Assembly: GCA_937911865.1 (NCBI GenBank)
Contig: CALDSK010000277.1
Location: forward strand, 1 to 64,000
DNA from: an uncultured Synechococcus sp.
GTDB taxonomy: Bacteria; Cyanobacteriota; Cyanobacteriia; Phormidesmidales; Phormidesmidaceae
Length of the DNA stretch: 64,000 nt
Reading direction: 5' to 3'
Part shown: positions 25,148-33,748 of the stretch, in pieces
Numbering within the stretch: the stretch's first letter is position 1
How the letters are laid out: each line of letters opens with the position of its first letter
Position numbers and translations under genes: made by a program
The notes under the pieces: model-generated
What the model saw: the letters and a program-made list of their open reading frames with translations, nothing else
Told to the model about the DNA's origin: nothing
The model's database searches: none

Positions 25148-26470
25148 CTATTTTGCTTTAGCTGGCAGCTTACCAAAAAAGCCAGTCATCAGCTGCAAAA
25201 TCAACCGCTTCAGCGGACCGATGCTGCTAATTACCCAAATCCCCATCCGACGAGCAATTAGCAAGGGCCAAAAACGATTAGAAAAAGAGCGGTTCAGAAA
25301 ATCAGTCAGGCTAAGCGTGAACCAGTTTTCTGTTTTACGCCACCGTTCGTAGCGCTTAAGCACCTTAAGCGCGCCCAGCGGCTCGCCGTCTGCTGCCGCC
25401 TGCTGGAGAATCTCAGCTAGCGCAGTCGCATCGCGAATTCCCATATTCAGCCCCTGCCCACCGACCGGATGGCAGCAGTGCGCCGCGTCACCAACCAGTG
25501 CCACGCCCGGCTTTACATACTGCTTGCTCTGCATCAGCTGTACCGGGAACATCATCGGCTCGTTAACCAGGGTCAAATCGCCCATATCATTGCCATAGCG
25601 GGTAGAAAGCTCCGCCAAAAACTGCGCTTTGGGTAGCGCCAGCATGTCTTTCGCTTCCTGATGAGAAGCGGTCCAGACGACCTGACACCGATTATTAGGC
25701 AAGGGCAAAATAGCAAACGGACCGCTGGGCCAAAACTTTTCGTAGGCGGTGTTGGCGTGAGAGTGCTCAGGCTCTAAAACGGCAGTAATGCAAGACTGCC
25801 AGTATTTCCAGCCAAAGGTTTTTATGTTGGCGCGATCGCGCACCCCAGACCTAGCCCCGTCAGCGCCTACCACCAGCTGCGTATAAAACGTGAGCTGCTC
25901 ACATCGACCCTCTTCTATATAGCGCTCCACCGTCAGCGTCGTATTTGCCTCAGCCGTCAACACCTGGCTTTCGCACCAATAGTCAATATTCCATGCCGCC
26001 TGCACCGCCGTTTGCAGCGCCCTCATCAGCACCGTATGCTCCGCTGAAAAATACACCGCATCCCCTCGCCCATCCTCCGGACGAAAGGTCAACGCCTTGC
26101 GATAGTCCGCGTCAGACAGCTTCACCCGCTGAAAATGCGTTAGCTGCGGCCCCACCTCATCCCACAATCCCAGACCCTCTAGAATTCTGGCTGAAACCGG
26201 CGAAAATGCGTATGCCCTGGGCCGGCTCGCCGCCTGCTCAGCCGTCTGCGACTCAATGACCGCCACCCGCAGCTCTGAATTGCGCAGACCACAGGCCAGC
26301 GTTAGCCCAACGATACCACCGCCCACAATCACCACATCGTACTGACGTACGACAGGACCATTTGGCACAGGCATATTTGAATTTTGCTCTAGATGTTTTT
26401 GCTCTAGGTGCTTTTGCTCTAGGTGCTTTTGCTCTAGGTGAGCACTGCGACGAGGAAGATCAACAGGCAT
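25148..26470 (-). CDS. UbiH/Coq6-type FAD-dependent hydroxylase
   Basis: This flavoprotein monooxygenase of the UbiH/VisC family presumably hydroxylates an aromatic quinone precursor or related ring. It has the dinucleotide-binding VIVGGGIVGLTLACGL near 48-63, the second flavin motif VVGADGARSGVRDRA in mid-protein and the GD motif GVALVGDAAHCCHPVGGQG near 330. The C-terminal 60 residues form an amphipathic region that could contact the membrane. The first 32 residues (from ATG 26470) are mostly LEQKH repeats made by a 15-bp tandem repeat, so Met33 (26374), just before the conserved fold, may be the true start. It is followed by the lipid kinase fusion on the same strand, 55 bp downstream. Confidence 0.88.
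   Translation of the reverse strand: MPVDLPRRSAHLEQKHLEQKHLEQKHLEQNSNMPVPNGPVVRQYDVVIVGGGIVGLTLACGLRNSELRVAVIESQTAEQAASRPRAYAFSPVSARILEGLGLWDEVGPQLTHFQRVKLSDADYRKALTFRPEDGRGDAVYFSAEHTVLMRALQTAVQAAWNIDYWCESQVLTAEANTTLTVERYIEEGRCEQLTFYTQLVVGADGARSGVRDRANIKTFGWKYWQSCITAVLEPEHSHANTAYEKFWPSGPFAILPLPNNRCQVVWTASHQEAKDMLALPKAQFLAELSTRYGNDMGDLTLVNEPMMFPVQLMQSKQYVKPGVALVGDAAHCCHPVGGQGLNMGIRDATALAEILQQAAADGEPLGALKVLKRYERWRKTENWFTLSLTDFLNRSFSNRFWPLLIARRMGIWVISSIGPLKRLILQLMTGFFGKLPAKAK
26382..26441. repeat. 15-bp tandem repeat x4
   Basis: Four head-to-tail 15-bp units (TTTTGCTCTAGGTGC; two identical) lie at the 5' end of the UbiH-like gene. They encode H-L-E-Q-K/N pentapeptides if the upstream start is used, otherwise they lie in the leader. 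Confidence 0.95.
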
Positions 26471-26563
26471 AAAAACAGAGAATATAAAAGAAGGCTAAAG
26501 GCCCATGATTAGTCGCTTTCAATTAAGCGCTCTTCTCTATTCTTACGCGCAAAACTAGATTCA

Positions 26564-27334
26564 TCAACCCATCACCGCCGCCATCACGTCCTCCGACAGC
26601 TCAAAATTCGCGGTCACTGACTGCACATCATCCGACTCTTCTAACGCATCCACCATCTTCAGCAGAGAAGCCGCAATCTCAGCATCTTCCACCTGCACCG
26701 TATTATCAGGAATCCAGCGCATATCCACTTCTTGCACCGCGTAGCCGCTCTCCTTTAGCGCCGTACTCACCGCCTCCAGATCAGCGACTTCACAAAACAC
26801 CTCCGCGCCAGGCACACCGACTTCAATCTCATCAATTAGCTCATAAGACTCCGCGCCGGCTTCTAGCGCATGTTCTAGCAGCGCATCTTCATCGATTTCA
26901 CCGACCAGCGTCACCACGCCCCTATGTGCAAACATCCAGCCCACACAGCCTGTCTCACCCAAGTTGCCACCGTTTTTACCAAACGCCGTCCGCAGATCCG
27001 CCGCCGCCCGGTTACGATTATCGGTCAGCGCTTCAATTAGCACGGCCACACCGCCTGGGCCATATCCTTCGTAGCGAATCGATTCAAAATCGCCTTCACC
27101 TGCTAAATTGCCACATCCTTTTGCGATCGCCCGGTCAATATTGTCATTCGGAAAGCCTGCTACCTTTGCCTTATCAATCGCCGTGCGCAGCTGAAAATTG
27201 CCATCAGGGTCACCGCCGCCCTGCTTTGCCGCCACAATAATTTCCCGCGAAAACTTCGCAACCGCCTTCCCCCGAACGGAATCGCCCCTTGCTTTTTGGC
27301 GCTTAATATTCGCCCACTTACTATGTCCGGCCAT
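26564..27334 (-). CDS. YebC/PmpR (TACO1) family protein
   Basis: This is a full-length 256-aa member of the YebC family, described as transcriptional regulators and, more recently, as factors that relieve ribosome stalling. The N-terminal signature MAGHSKWANIKRQKARGD and the conserved KAVAKFSREIIVAAKQGGGDPDGN-type segment are present. The central GYGPGGVAVLIEALTDN and the acidic C-terminus are also as in the family. It is cytosolic. The ATG at 27334 is fixed by the invariant MAGHSKW. It stands alone on the minus strand, with 93 bp to the UbiH-like gene. Confidence 0.95.
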   Translation of the reverse strand: MAGHSKWANIKRQKARGDSVRGKAVAKFSREIIVAAKQGGGDPDGNFQLRTAIDKAKVAGFPNDNIDRAIAKGCGNLAGEGDFESIRYEGYGPGGVAVLIEALTDNRNRAAADLRTAFGKNGGNLGETGCVGWMFAHRGVVTLVGEIDEDALLEHALEAGAESYELIDEIEVGVPGAEVFCEVADLEAVSTALKESGYAVQEVDMRWIPDNTVQVEDAEIAASLLKMVDALEESDDVQSVTANFELSEDVMAAVMG

Positions 27335-27434
27335 CGCTGCTAGTTGAGAAGGTGCTAGTTAAGATTATCTAGATAGTGATAATAGCGGATTGCGCCGCCC
27401 GTTGACCGCCACACCCACAAACAGACAAACCTAT

Positions 27435-27839
27435 TTACATCAGGCCTACCTGCGCCTTCTGAATCAAGTAACCGTCCTCAAAAAGCAGCATCATTGCAGA
27501 ACCATCCTCATTTCTCCATTCAAAAATAACCACAGAATCAGACTGACCTACCTCAACACCACTTCCTAGAAGCGCTTCTACTCTCGACAGCGACATTTGC
27601 AACGTAACTTTCTCATAGTCAGCATGGGTGAGCTGCAACCGCTCAACAGTCTGTTGTTCACAGGTGTAGCCAGAAACACTGTTCATGCCATGACTGAGCC
27701 CTGCACCCAGAGCAACGCCAATAGAAAATACAACAACCAAGTAATTACGAAGCGTCTGCATCATCACAAAATTGCCCGTCGCACTCTGTTCTGAATCTTC
27801 CAAAGAGGCATCATCAGAAGGACGAAAAAATCTATTCAT
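27435..27839 (-). CDS. Membrane-anchored BamE/SmpA-like small protein
   Basis: This protein is about 134 aa from the ATG at 27839, preceded by an AAAGG-type site. A polar 35-residue N-terminus leads into one membrane helix (LVVVFSIGVALGAGLSHGM). A periplasmic domain with the SmpA/OmlA (BamE)-like pattern follows: LTHADYEKVTLQMSLSRVEALLG, then VIFEWRNEDGSAMMLLFEDGYLIQKAQ. In this fold the helix pair is followed by a W-containing strand and a GxLxxK strand, as here. No lipobox is seen; a signal anchor replaces the lipoprotein signal. Function unknown. It is adjacent to a small NfeD-like protein gene on the same strand. Confidence 0.65.
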   Translation of the reverse strand: MNRFFRPSDDASLEDSEQSATGNFVMMQTLRNYLVVVFSIGVALGAGLSHGMNSVSGYTCEQQTVERLQLTHADYEKVTLQMSLSRVEALLGSGVEVGQSDSVVIFEWRNEDGSAMMLLFEDGYLIQKAQVGLM

Positions 27840-27919
27840 GTTCTTCACAACCTTTGTTAATAATGTCTCGAACGAACTGGGTCTCGAACGCATTGGACCT
27901 ATCCAGCACAGAGATAGGG

Positions 27920-28120
27920 CTAAGGCTTAATGAGCGCTACATTGTCACGAATGCCTACCATATACACACGCTCACCAGGGCATAAAAGATGGCCATCAGC
28001 ACAGTACATCTCAGCGCGATAAAAAATACCGTGACATCTAATCCTGCCGCGAGAGCCTGGGTATACGGGTTCTTCGATCGTGGCTTCAAGTGCTTCGGGG
28101 AAAAAATTAGGTTTACTCAT
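27920..28120 (-). CDS. NfeD C-terminal-like OB-fold small protein
   Basis: This 66-aa soluble protein resembles the C-terminal beta-barrel of NfeD: PVYPGSRGRIRCHGIFYRAEM, then LLCPGERVYMVGIRDNVALIKP. The G-x-V...G-x-x-Y-x-A and PGxxVxVxG-x-x-x-x-L-x-V-x-P pattern is characteristic. Stand-alone forms of this size are seen in cyanobacteria. NfeD proteins cooperate with stomatins or membrane proteases, but this copy has no membrane segment and no such partner nearby. The ATG at 28120 is preceded by GAGAGGTAAAA. Confidence 0.7.
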   Translation of the reverse strand: MSKPNFFPEALEATIEEPVYPGSRGRIRCHGIFYRAEMYCADGHLLCPGERVYMVGIRDNVALIKP

Positions 28121-28171
28121 GGTGTTTTACCTCTCAGTGGAATGTATGAGTGAGCTGATTTCTTCTTTAAA

Positions 28172-28222
28172 CAAAACAAACGGCCAACAGCGTAGGGCTT
28201 AATACCCTCTACCGTTGGCCGC
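28172..28222 (-). terminator. Hairpin terminator
   Basis: An 8-bp GC-rich stem (28181-28188 with 28214-28221, CGGCCAAC/GTTGGCCG) extends with partial pairing (GTAG/CTAC). On the minus strand it is followed by TTTGTTTTGTTT. It would end the transcript of the gene at 28364-28723. Confidence 0.65.
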
Positions 28223-28363
28223 AGAAATCACATCTGTCTTGCCAGGCTAACTAAATTGCATGAATCAGAACATTTTTATAATTGACGTACTAAGCGGTGT
28301 ACAAATCAACGGTTTACAGAGTGTTTTCTATGCCCTATTTTCAACAGAAAATCACACGACAAC

Positions 28364-28723
28364 CTATAAATAAGGTCTGTATTTTTTTAGCTGATTCCGA
28401 AAGTGCGTTCTAGATAGCTGTTTCAACGCCTTGAGATCTGTTTCATTGAGATAACCTTTTCTGTAAGTACCTGACTTCCAGAGCACCGACAGCCGTGGCC
28501 CCTGCCTGTATACCTCCGTTTCTACATCTAACTTGGCAAAGCCTGAGTCTTCTATCTTAAAAAGGAAATGAACAAGGGCATCAGAAAAAACAGAAGGAAC
28601 TGTGTACCCTTGAAAATCAGAAAGCTCCAGCGGATTGAAATAACTAGGGCATAAGTAAAGATCAAAAGCGTCTTCTGGAGACCGTATCGATCTGTACAGC
28701 TCGTCAAAGTATGGATTCTGCAT
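28364..28723 (-). CDS. Hypothetical protein
   Basis: This 119-aa protein from the ATG at 28723 (an in-frame start seven codons upstream is also possible) is not one I recognise. It is soluble, rich in aromatic and charged residues, and lacks a signal peptide or membrane helix. It begins MQNPYFDELYRSIRSPEDAF and ends in a basic segment (LKALKQLSRTHFRNQLKKYR). A mid-region with alternating pattern (FKIEDSGFAKLDVETEVYRQG) suggests a small alpha/beta fold. A terminator follows at 28172-28222. It lies upstream and divergent from the large STAND ATPase gene, but nothing links them beyond position. Confidence 0.6.
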   Translation of the reverse strand: MQNPYFDELYRSIRSPEDAFDLYLCPSYFNPLELSDFQGYTVPSVFSDALVHFLFKIEDSGFAKLDVETEVYRQGPRLSVLWKSGTYRKGYLNETDLKALKQLSRTHFRNQLKKYRPYL

Positions 28724-29234
28724 AGTAATAAACCTGAGCAACAAACAAGCGTATTGTCAGCGACTTACTAGACCGTCCTAACAATTTGTTGAACTTATTG
28801 TAAAGCCTCTTATAAATTATCGCAAGTTGTCATTATATTTCTATAAAGCTATAGGCATTTGCGCATACAGATGTAAGTCAATAGTCGAGCTGTTTACAGA
28901 GAGTACGGGTAATTAAAACCACTGATTAACTCGCTCACCGCATGTAGCGTAAAAAGTCAGCTGTTGAAGCTATTTTTATAGCTACTCCGCTTTCTATACT
29001 ATACATATTGCGATATTTTACTTTTGTTTATGACAACATAAAGGAATATAATCTTTTGTCGTGTGCGGTCGTAGAATTAGAGTTCACAGCAGCATAACGA
29101 GTAGTAAATCTATTCTGATCTATACACATAGGCTCACTAAAAATTATCGAAAAAGCTCATTAAATTATTTTTTTGCTAACATGCCTTGTGAAACAGCTGC
29201 GAAGCGTCACTGATAAGAAGAGAAGATTAAAACC
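28724..29234. other. AT-rich divergent intergenic region
   Basis: These 511 bp of markedly AT-rich sequence lie upstream of the STAND ATPase gene. They contain the small inverted repeat AGCTAT-TTTT-ATAGCT around 28970-28985 and several T/A tracts. No gene is seen. The AT content differs from the neighbouring genes and fits an accessory insertion or a strong promoter region. Confidence 0.45.
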
Positions 29235-32200
29235 ATGCTGACAGAAAATTTCCTTCTCCAATCCGCTCGTGACCATAGCCTCACTGCGAAACAGGAAGAA
29301 GTTTTCTTGCTGAAGATTCTGCAAAATATGCCTTACGGGCAAATTGCTTCCCAACTCAGCATTTCTGAGGCTGCCTGCCTTAAGCGGATGGGAGAGGTTT
29401 ACGAAAAATTCTCTATCGTCGGGAGAGGTAGAGGCAAGGAGCAAAAGCTAAGGAAGCAACTGCTCGAAGAAACCTCTGCTCACAGCAACTCACTGAATGT
29501 TTCTGCTAGATTTCGAGTATCTACACCGCCAGCGGTTATAGCAGAACAAGATAGCTGGATTCAGTCTTTACATGAATGGTTCATCTGTCTGGGGTACGAG
29601 TTCGATACTCAGCCGGACGAAAAGGAAGCAACCAGCATGCAGCATCAGCCAACCGCTTTTCATACCCATGTGGAATGGATAGCAGAGGTTCGGGCTCGTC
29701 GTGGCTGGGACAAAATTGTCATCCACGCCGTTCATGGAGAGGTCCAGCTAGCGCATATCAGAGCGCTCCGCAGCGCGGTACATAACAACGCGGCAGTAGA
29801 AGGCTGGGTCGTCGCACCTCGTCGGATTAGCTCATCGGCGAGAGAGGAGGTCAAGCTACCCAATAACGACGATCTCTTTTGCTACACGTTTGATGAGCTG
29901 ATTGATCAAGAAGTTGACTTCAGCCAATACTTCGCCTGGTTAGAGGCAATTATAGAAGAGAAAGGCATAAATCATAAATACGTCCAGCTGTCGTGCAAAA
30001 AAGCTGAGTTCGATCACAACCGTGAAGAAGCGATCGCCTACAGTCACTATGGCGAGCAAGAGGGATGGATTGACGGCTATATTGACCTATGGCTAGATGA
30101 TCCAGCCAAAGAACATATCTCTGTACTTGGAGAGTTTGGAACTGGCAAAACCTGGTTTACGCTGCACTATGCATGGCAGGCACTTCAGAAATATAAGCAG
30201 GCTAAGCGAAGAGGTGTAGAAAGACCCAGGCTGCCCTTGATTATTCCGCTGCGCGATTGCGCTAAGGCAGCAACGATCGAATCGCTGGTTTCAGAATACT
30301 TTCTGAGGAAGTATCAGATTTTGCTGCCTGACTATCGGGTATTTGAGCAGCTTAATCGTATGGGTAAGCTGCTGCTAATTTTTGATGGCTTTGATGAAAT
30401 GGCCTCAAAGGTTGACAGGCAGAGTATGATCAACAACTTTTGGCAGCTAGCTAGAGTTGTTGTTCCAGGGTCTAAGGTGATTTTGACCTGTCGTACTGAG
30501 CATTTTCCAGATGCAAAAGAGGGTCGTGAACTCCTCAACGCCGAGCTTAAAGCATCGACGTCAGGAATAAAAGCGGAATCCCCACAGTTTGAAGTTCTAG
30601 AACTAGAACAGTTTAGCGATAGTCAGATTCGTCAGATCATTACAGAGCGAGCTGGCGAGGCGATCGCACAGCAGTTTTTCGATCACCCAGACCTATTACA
30701 AATTGCTCGCCGACCGCTCATGCTAGAGCTGATTTTAGATGCACTACCGGCTGTTTCATCCGGTAAACCCATAGACTTAGCGCGCATTTACCTCTACGCA
30801 GTCTCTTCCAAAATGGAAGAAGACATCCTGGCCGAACGGACATTTACATCCCTAGCCGACAAGCTTTACTTTCTCTGCGAGCTTTCGTGGGAGATGCTCT
30901 CAACCGAGCAGATGAGCATTAGCTACAAGCAGTTTCCTGACAGAATTCGCAAGTTCTTTGGTAAGGCGGTAGAAGCAGATACAGACTTAGACCACTGGCA
31001 TTACGACATGATGGGGCAGACTCTCCTTATTCGCAACGAGCGAGGAGAATATTCTCCGGCCCACCGCTCTTTTCTAGAGTTTTTCGCCGCCTTCAAGCTC
31101 GTAGCGGAGTTAGGCTGTTTATCGCCTGATTTTATCATCCTGGCCCGGCAACAGTCTCACATAAACGCAGGCAAAGACGCTAAGCACTATCAGTGGTCGG
31201 AATACTTCAGTCGCCGAACCAATCAAAGAGGGGAGGTTGTTGCTATTGCTCCTCTAGAGTCTTTTGAAATGGAGAAGCAATCGAATTTATTAAAAACGCT
31301 AGGCCGTTTTCCGCTCTCCAAAGCACTGGTCGACCTAATGCTGCCTATGATAGATACCACCAGCTCCAAAGACGCAGTAGCGGATCTTCTCGTAACCCAG
31401 CTTTTAGCTGAAAACCAAACTAAAGACAGCTCTGGCTATCTTGCAGGCAACCTAATCACGCTCGCGCTCAGACTCTCTTCTTCAGCACTCGAAGCCGTAG
31501 ACCTTAGCCATCGGACGGTCATAGGTGCCGATTTTACTGGCGCTAGCTTACGCAACGCAAACTTCACAGGTGCGCACTTAGAAAACTGCATTTTCCCACA
31601 GGGATGGAATGGTGATCTATCTGTTGTATATAGTCCAGACGGCTGCTTTCTGGCTGTAGTGGACTCTACGGGAGAGATTTCTCTACGAGATGCCTTTACC
31701 CGAGAACCTCTATGGCAAAAGAAAGGGCATGATGACTGGATTCGGGCACTTGCGTTTGATTCAAAAAGTGCGACGCTAGCCACTGCTGGACACGACCAAA
31801 CTATCAACTTTTGGGACGCAAAAACCGGAGAACATATCAAGACTATCTCTACCGATAGCCGAATATATTCAATCATCTTCAGCCATGACTACGATTTACT
31901 TGCCAGCAGTGGCGACGACAAGAATATACATCTTTGGGATACTCGCACAGGGAAGTGCCTGAGAGCATTAGAAGGACATGAGGCATCTGTTGATGCAGTT
32001 GTTTTTGGCAGAAACGCCAGCCGTGAGATTTTAGCGAGTGGCAGCAACGACGGCGAAATTCGTCTTTGGGACACGAATACAGGTGAATGTATCAAGATTA
32101 TAGAAACCAATGACCGCAGCATACAGACACTCTCTTTTGATGCGAAGAGCCAGACGTTAGCAAGTGGCAGTAAAGACAAAACGATCAGGATCTGGAACAC

Positions 32201-33464
32201 AAACACGGGTGCGTGCATTCATCACTTAACAGGTCACCACGACTGGGTACGTACAGTCGGGCTCAGCTTTGGGGGACGGTTACTTGCCAGCGGCAGTAAC
32301 GACAGGACGATCAAAATTTGGGATACCCAAACAGGTCATTGCCTTAAAACAATAGAAGCGCATAAAACGCGTGTGTGGTCCGTGGCCTTTCATCCAGATA
32401 ACCAAACGCTAGTAAGCGGCAGTGACGATAGAAGCATCAAGTTCTGGAACGTACAGACCGGACAATGTGAACAGACGCTGTGGGGAAATAGTCGAGGGGT
32501 CTGGTCTATCGCCTTCAGCGCGGACGCCCAAACCGTATACTGCGGTAGCGATGATCACAGCATTCAAGCATGGGATGTGAGTTCGGGAGAAAATCTGAGG
32601 GCGTTAAAAGGTCATCAAGGACGAGTGAGGACTATCTCGCTTTCTGAGTCAGCTGGCTTAATAGCCAGTGGAAGTGACGACAAAACGGTAAAGCTTTGGA
32701 ACATGGAGACAGGAAAATGTCTTAAAACCCTAAAAAATCATCATGACTGGGTCTGGTCTGTAGAATTTAGTGCTGATGGGAGAACACTGGCAAGCGGAAG
32801 TTTAGACAACTCTGTTATGCTCTGGGATACGCAGAAAAAAGAACACATCAAAACACTGGAAGGCCATACTAAATTTGTTTGGTCTGTTGTATGGAGTCCA
32901 GTCAAGTCTTTGTTAGCCAGTGGCAGCGCTGACCAAACCGTTCGCCTGTGGGCTCCTGAGACAGGTGAGTGTTTGCAGATATTAGAAGGTCATGACGGTC
33001 AGATTGCGTCACTGGCATTTTCTCCAGATGGAAAGCAGCTAGCGAGCATCAGTGATGATGGTGAGATTAGGCTTTGGGATACGCAGACCGGTCTATGCGT
33101 ACTTACACTAAAGGAGGGAAATCAGCTAAGAACAGTTGCATGGAGCCCTGACGGCAGATACATAGCAAGCGCTGGATTAGATCATGTCATTAGACTGCGA
33201 TCGGCTGAATCAGGAGAGCTGCTTAGAAAAATAACAACTCATGCCGAGCCTCTCTATTCATTAAGCTTTAGCCCGGATGGTCAATTCCTCGCCAGTGGTG
33301 GAGAAGCAGGTGTGCTCCGTCTTTCTGAACCTGACAATGGAAAATGTCTCTTGAAATTAAAGGTCGACAGTGATTTTAAGGGTATGAATGTGACCAAAGC
33401 TACAGGTCTTAGTCCTGCTCAGCTCTCACGCTTGCTGTCACTGGGAGCTATCGAGAAAAAGTAA
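29235..33464 (+). CDS. STAND ATPase: HTH, REase-like, NACHT, pentapeptide, WD40
   Basis: This 1409-aa cytosolic signalling ATPase starts with a LuxR/sigma4-like helix-turn-helix (about 15-75, YGQIASQLSISEAA). A domain at about 95-200 then resembles Mrr-type restriction endonuclease folds (WIQSLHEWFICLGYEF, then GWDKIVIHAV and EGWVVAPRRIS). The NACHT ATPase has Walker A GEFGTGKT at 299-306, Walker B LLLIFDGFDEMA at 379-390 and a sensor-like VILTCRTEHF near 415. A winged-helix/helical region, a short pentapeptide stretch (ADFTGASLRNANFTGAHLEN) and fourteen WD40 repeats (about 790-1375, enough for two seven-bladed propellers) follow. The C-terminus GMNVTKATGLSPAQLSRLLS is also seen in cyanobacterial relatives. 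STAND proteins act as sensor switches; several NACHT proteins are anti-phage. Defence is plausible but unproven. The ATG at 29235 follows GAAGAGAAG. Confidence 0.9.
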   Translation: MLTENFLLQSARDHSLTAKQEEVFLLKILQNMPYGQIASQLSISEAACLKRMGEVYEKFSIVGRGRGKEQKLRKQLLEETSAHSNSLNVSARFRVSTPPAVIAEQDSWIQSLHEWFICLGYEFDTQPDEKEATSMQHQPTAFHTHVEWIAEVRARRGWDKIVIHAVHGEVQLAHIRALRSAVHNNAAVEGWVVAPRRISSSAREEVKLPNNDDLFCYTFDELIDQEVDFSQYFAWLEAIIEEKGINHKYVQLSCKKAEFDHNREEAIAYSHYGEQEGWIDGYIDLWLDDPAKEHISVLGEFGTGKTWFTLHYAWQALQKYKQAKRRGVERPRLPLIIPLRDCAKAATIESLVSEYFLRKYQILLPDYRVFEQLNRMGKLLLIFDGFDEMASKVDRQSMINNFWQLARVVVPGSKVILTCRTEHFPDAKEGRELLNAELKASTSGIKAESPQFEVLELEQFSDSQIRQIITERAGEAIAQQFFDHPDLLQIARRPLMLELILDALPAVSSGKPIDLARIYLYAVSSKMEEDILAERTFTSLADKLYFLCELSWEMLSTEQMSISYKQFPDRIRKFFGKAVEADTDLDHWHYDMMGQTLLIRNERGEYSPAHRSFLEFFAAFKLVAELGCLSPDFIILARQQSHINAGKDAKHYQWSEYFSRRTNQRGEVVAIAPLESFEMEKQSNLLKTLGRFPLSKALVDLMLPMIDTTSSKDAVADLLVTQLLAENQTKDSSGYLAGNLITLALRLSSSALEAVDLSHRTVIGADFTGASLRNANFTGAHLENCIFPQGWNGDLSVVYSPDGCFLAVVDSTGEISLRDAFTREPLWQKKGHDDWIRALAFDSKSATLATAGHDQTINFWDAKTGEHIKTISTDSRIYSIIFSHDYDLLASSGDDKNIHLWDTRTGKCLRALEGHEASVDAVVFGRNASREILASGSNDGEIRLWDTNTGECIKIIETNDRSIQTLSFDAKSQTLASGSKDKTIRIWNTNTGACIHHLTGHHDWVRTVGLSFGGRLLASGSNDRTIKIWDTQTGHCLKTIEAHKTRVWSVAFHPDNQTLVSGSDDRSIKFWNVQTGQCEQTLWGNSRGVWSIAFSADAQTVYCGSDDHSIQAWDVSSGENLRALKGHQGRVRTISLSESAGLIASGSDDKTVKLWNMETGKCLKTLKNHHDWVWSVEFSADGRTLASGSLDNSVMLWDTQKKEHIKTLEGHTKFVWSVVWSPVKSLLASGSADQTVRLWAPETGECLQILEGHDGQIASLAFSPDGKQLASISDDGEIRLWDTQTGLCVLTLKEGNQLRTVAWSPDGRYIASAGLDHVIRLRSAESGELLRKITTHAEPLYSLSFSPDGQFLASGGEAGVLRLSEPDNGKCLLKLKVDSDFKGMNVTKATGLSPAQLSRLLSLGAIEKK

Positions 33465-33748
33465 CAACATTTCCTTTATAAAATGATCAAAACTGCTGTA
33501 GTATAGCAGCTACCCATGCTGTTTTGGGTAACCTTCCAACTAGCTACCTCATCATTATTTCAAGAGAAAAAAGATTTCAAGAAGAGATTTTCTCTATGCA
33601 GAGAAAACCCTGGCCATAGAGTTCTTCTTAGTAAAGAACAACATGATCTTTATCTCTTGTGATGCATCTCACTCAGATGGCTCGACCTTATCAGATGGCC
33701 CGACCCTATCTGTAACTTAAATTAGACCTTATATATTCTCTTTTAGAT
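33465..33748. other. Spacer with small hairpin and 18-bp duplication
   Basis: This 284-bp spacer follows the STAND gene. It has a 7-bp hairpin (33588-33594 with 33601-33607, TTTTCTC/GAGAAAA) and a two-copy 18-bp tandem repeat at 33673-33708 (TCAGATGGCTCGACCTTA, two differences). No gene is seen. Confidence 0.55.
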
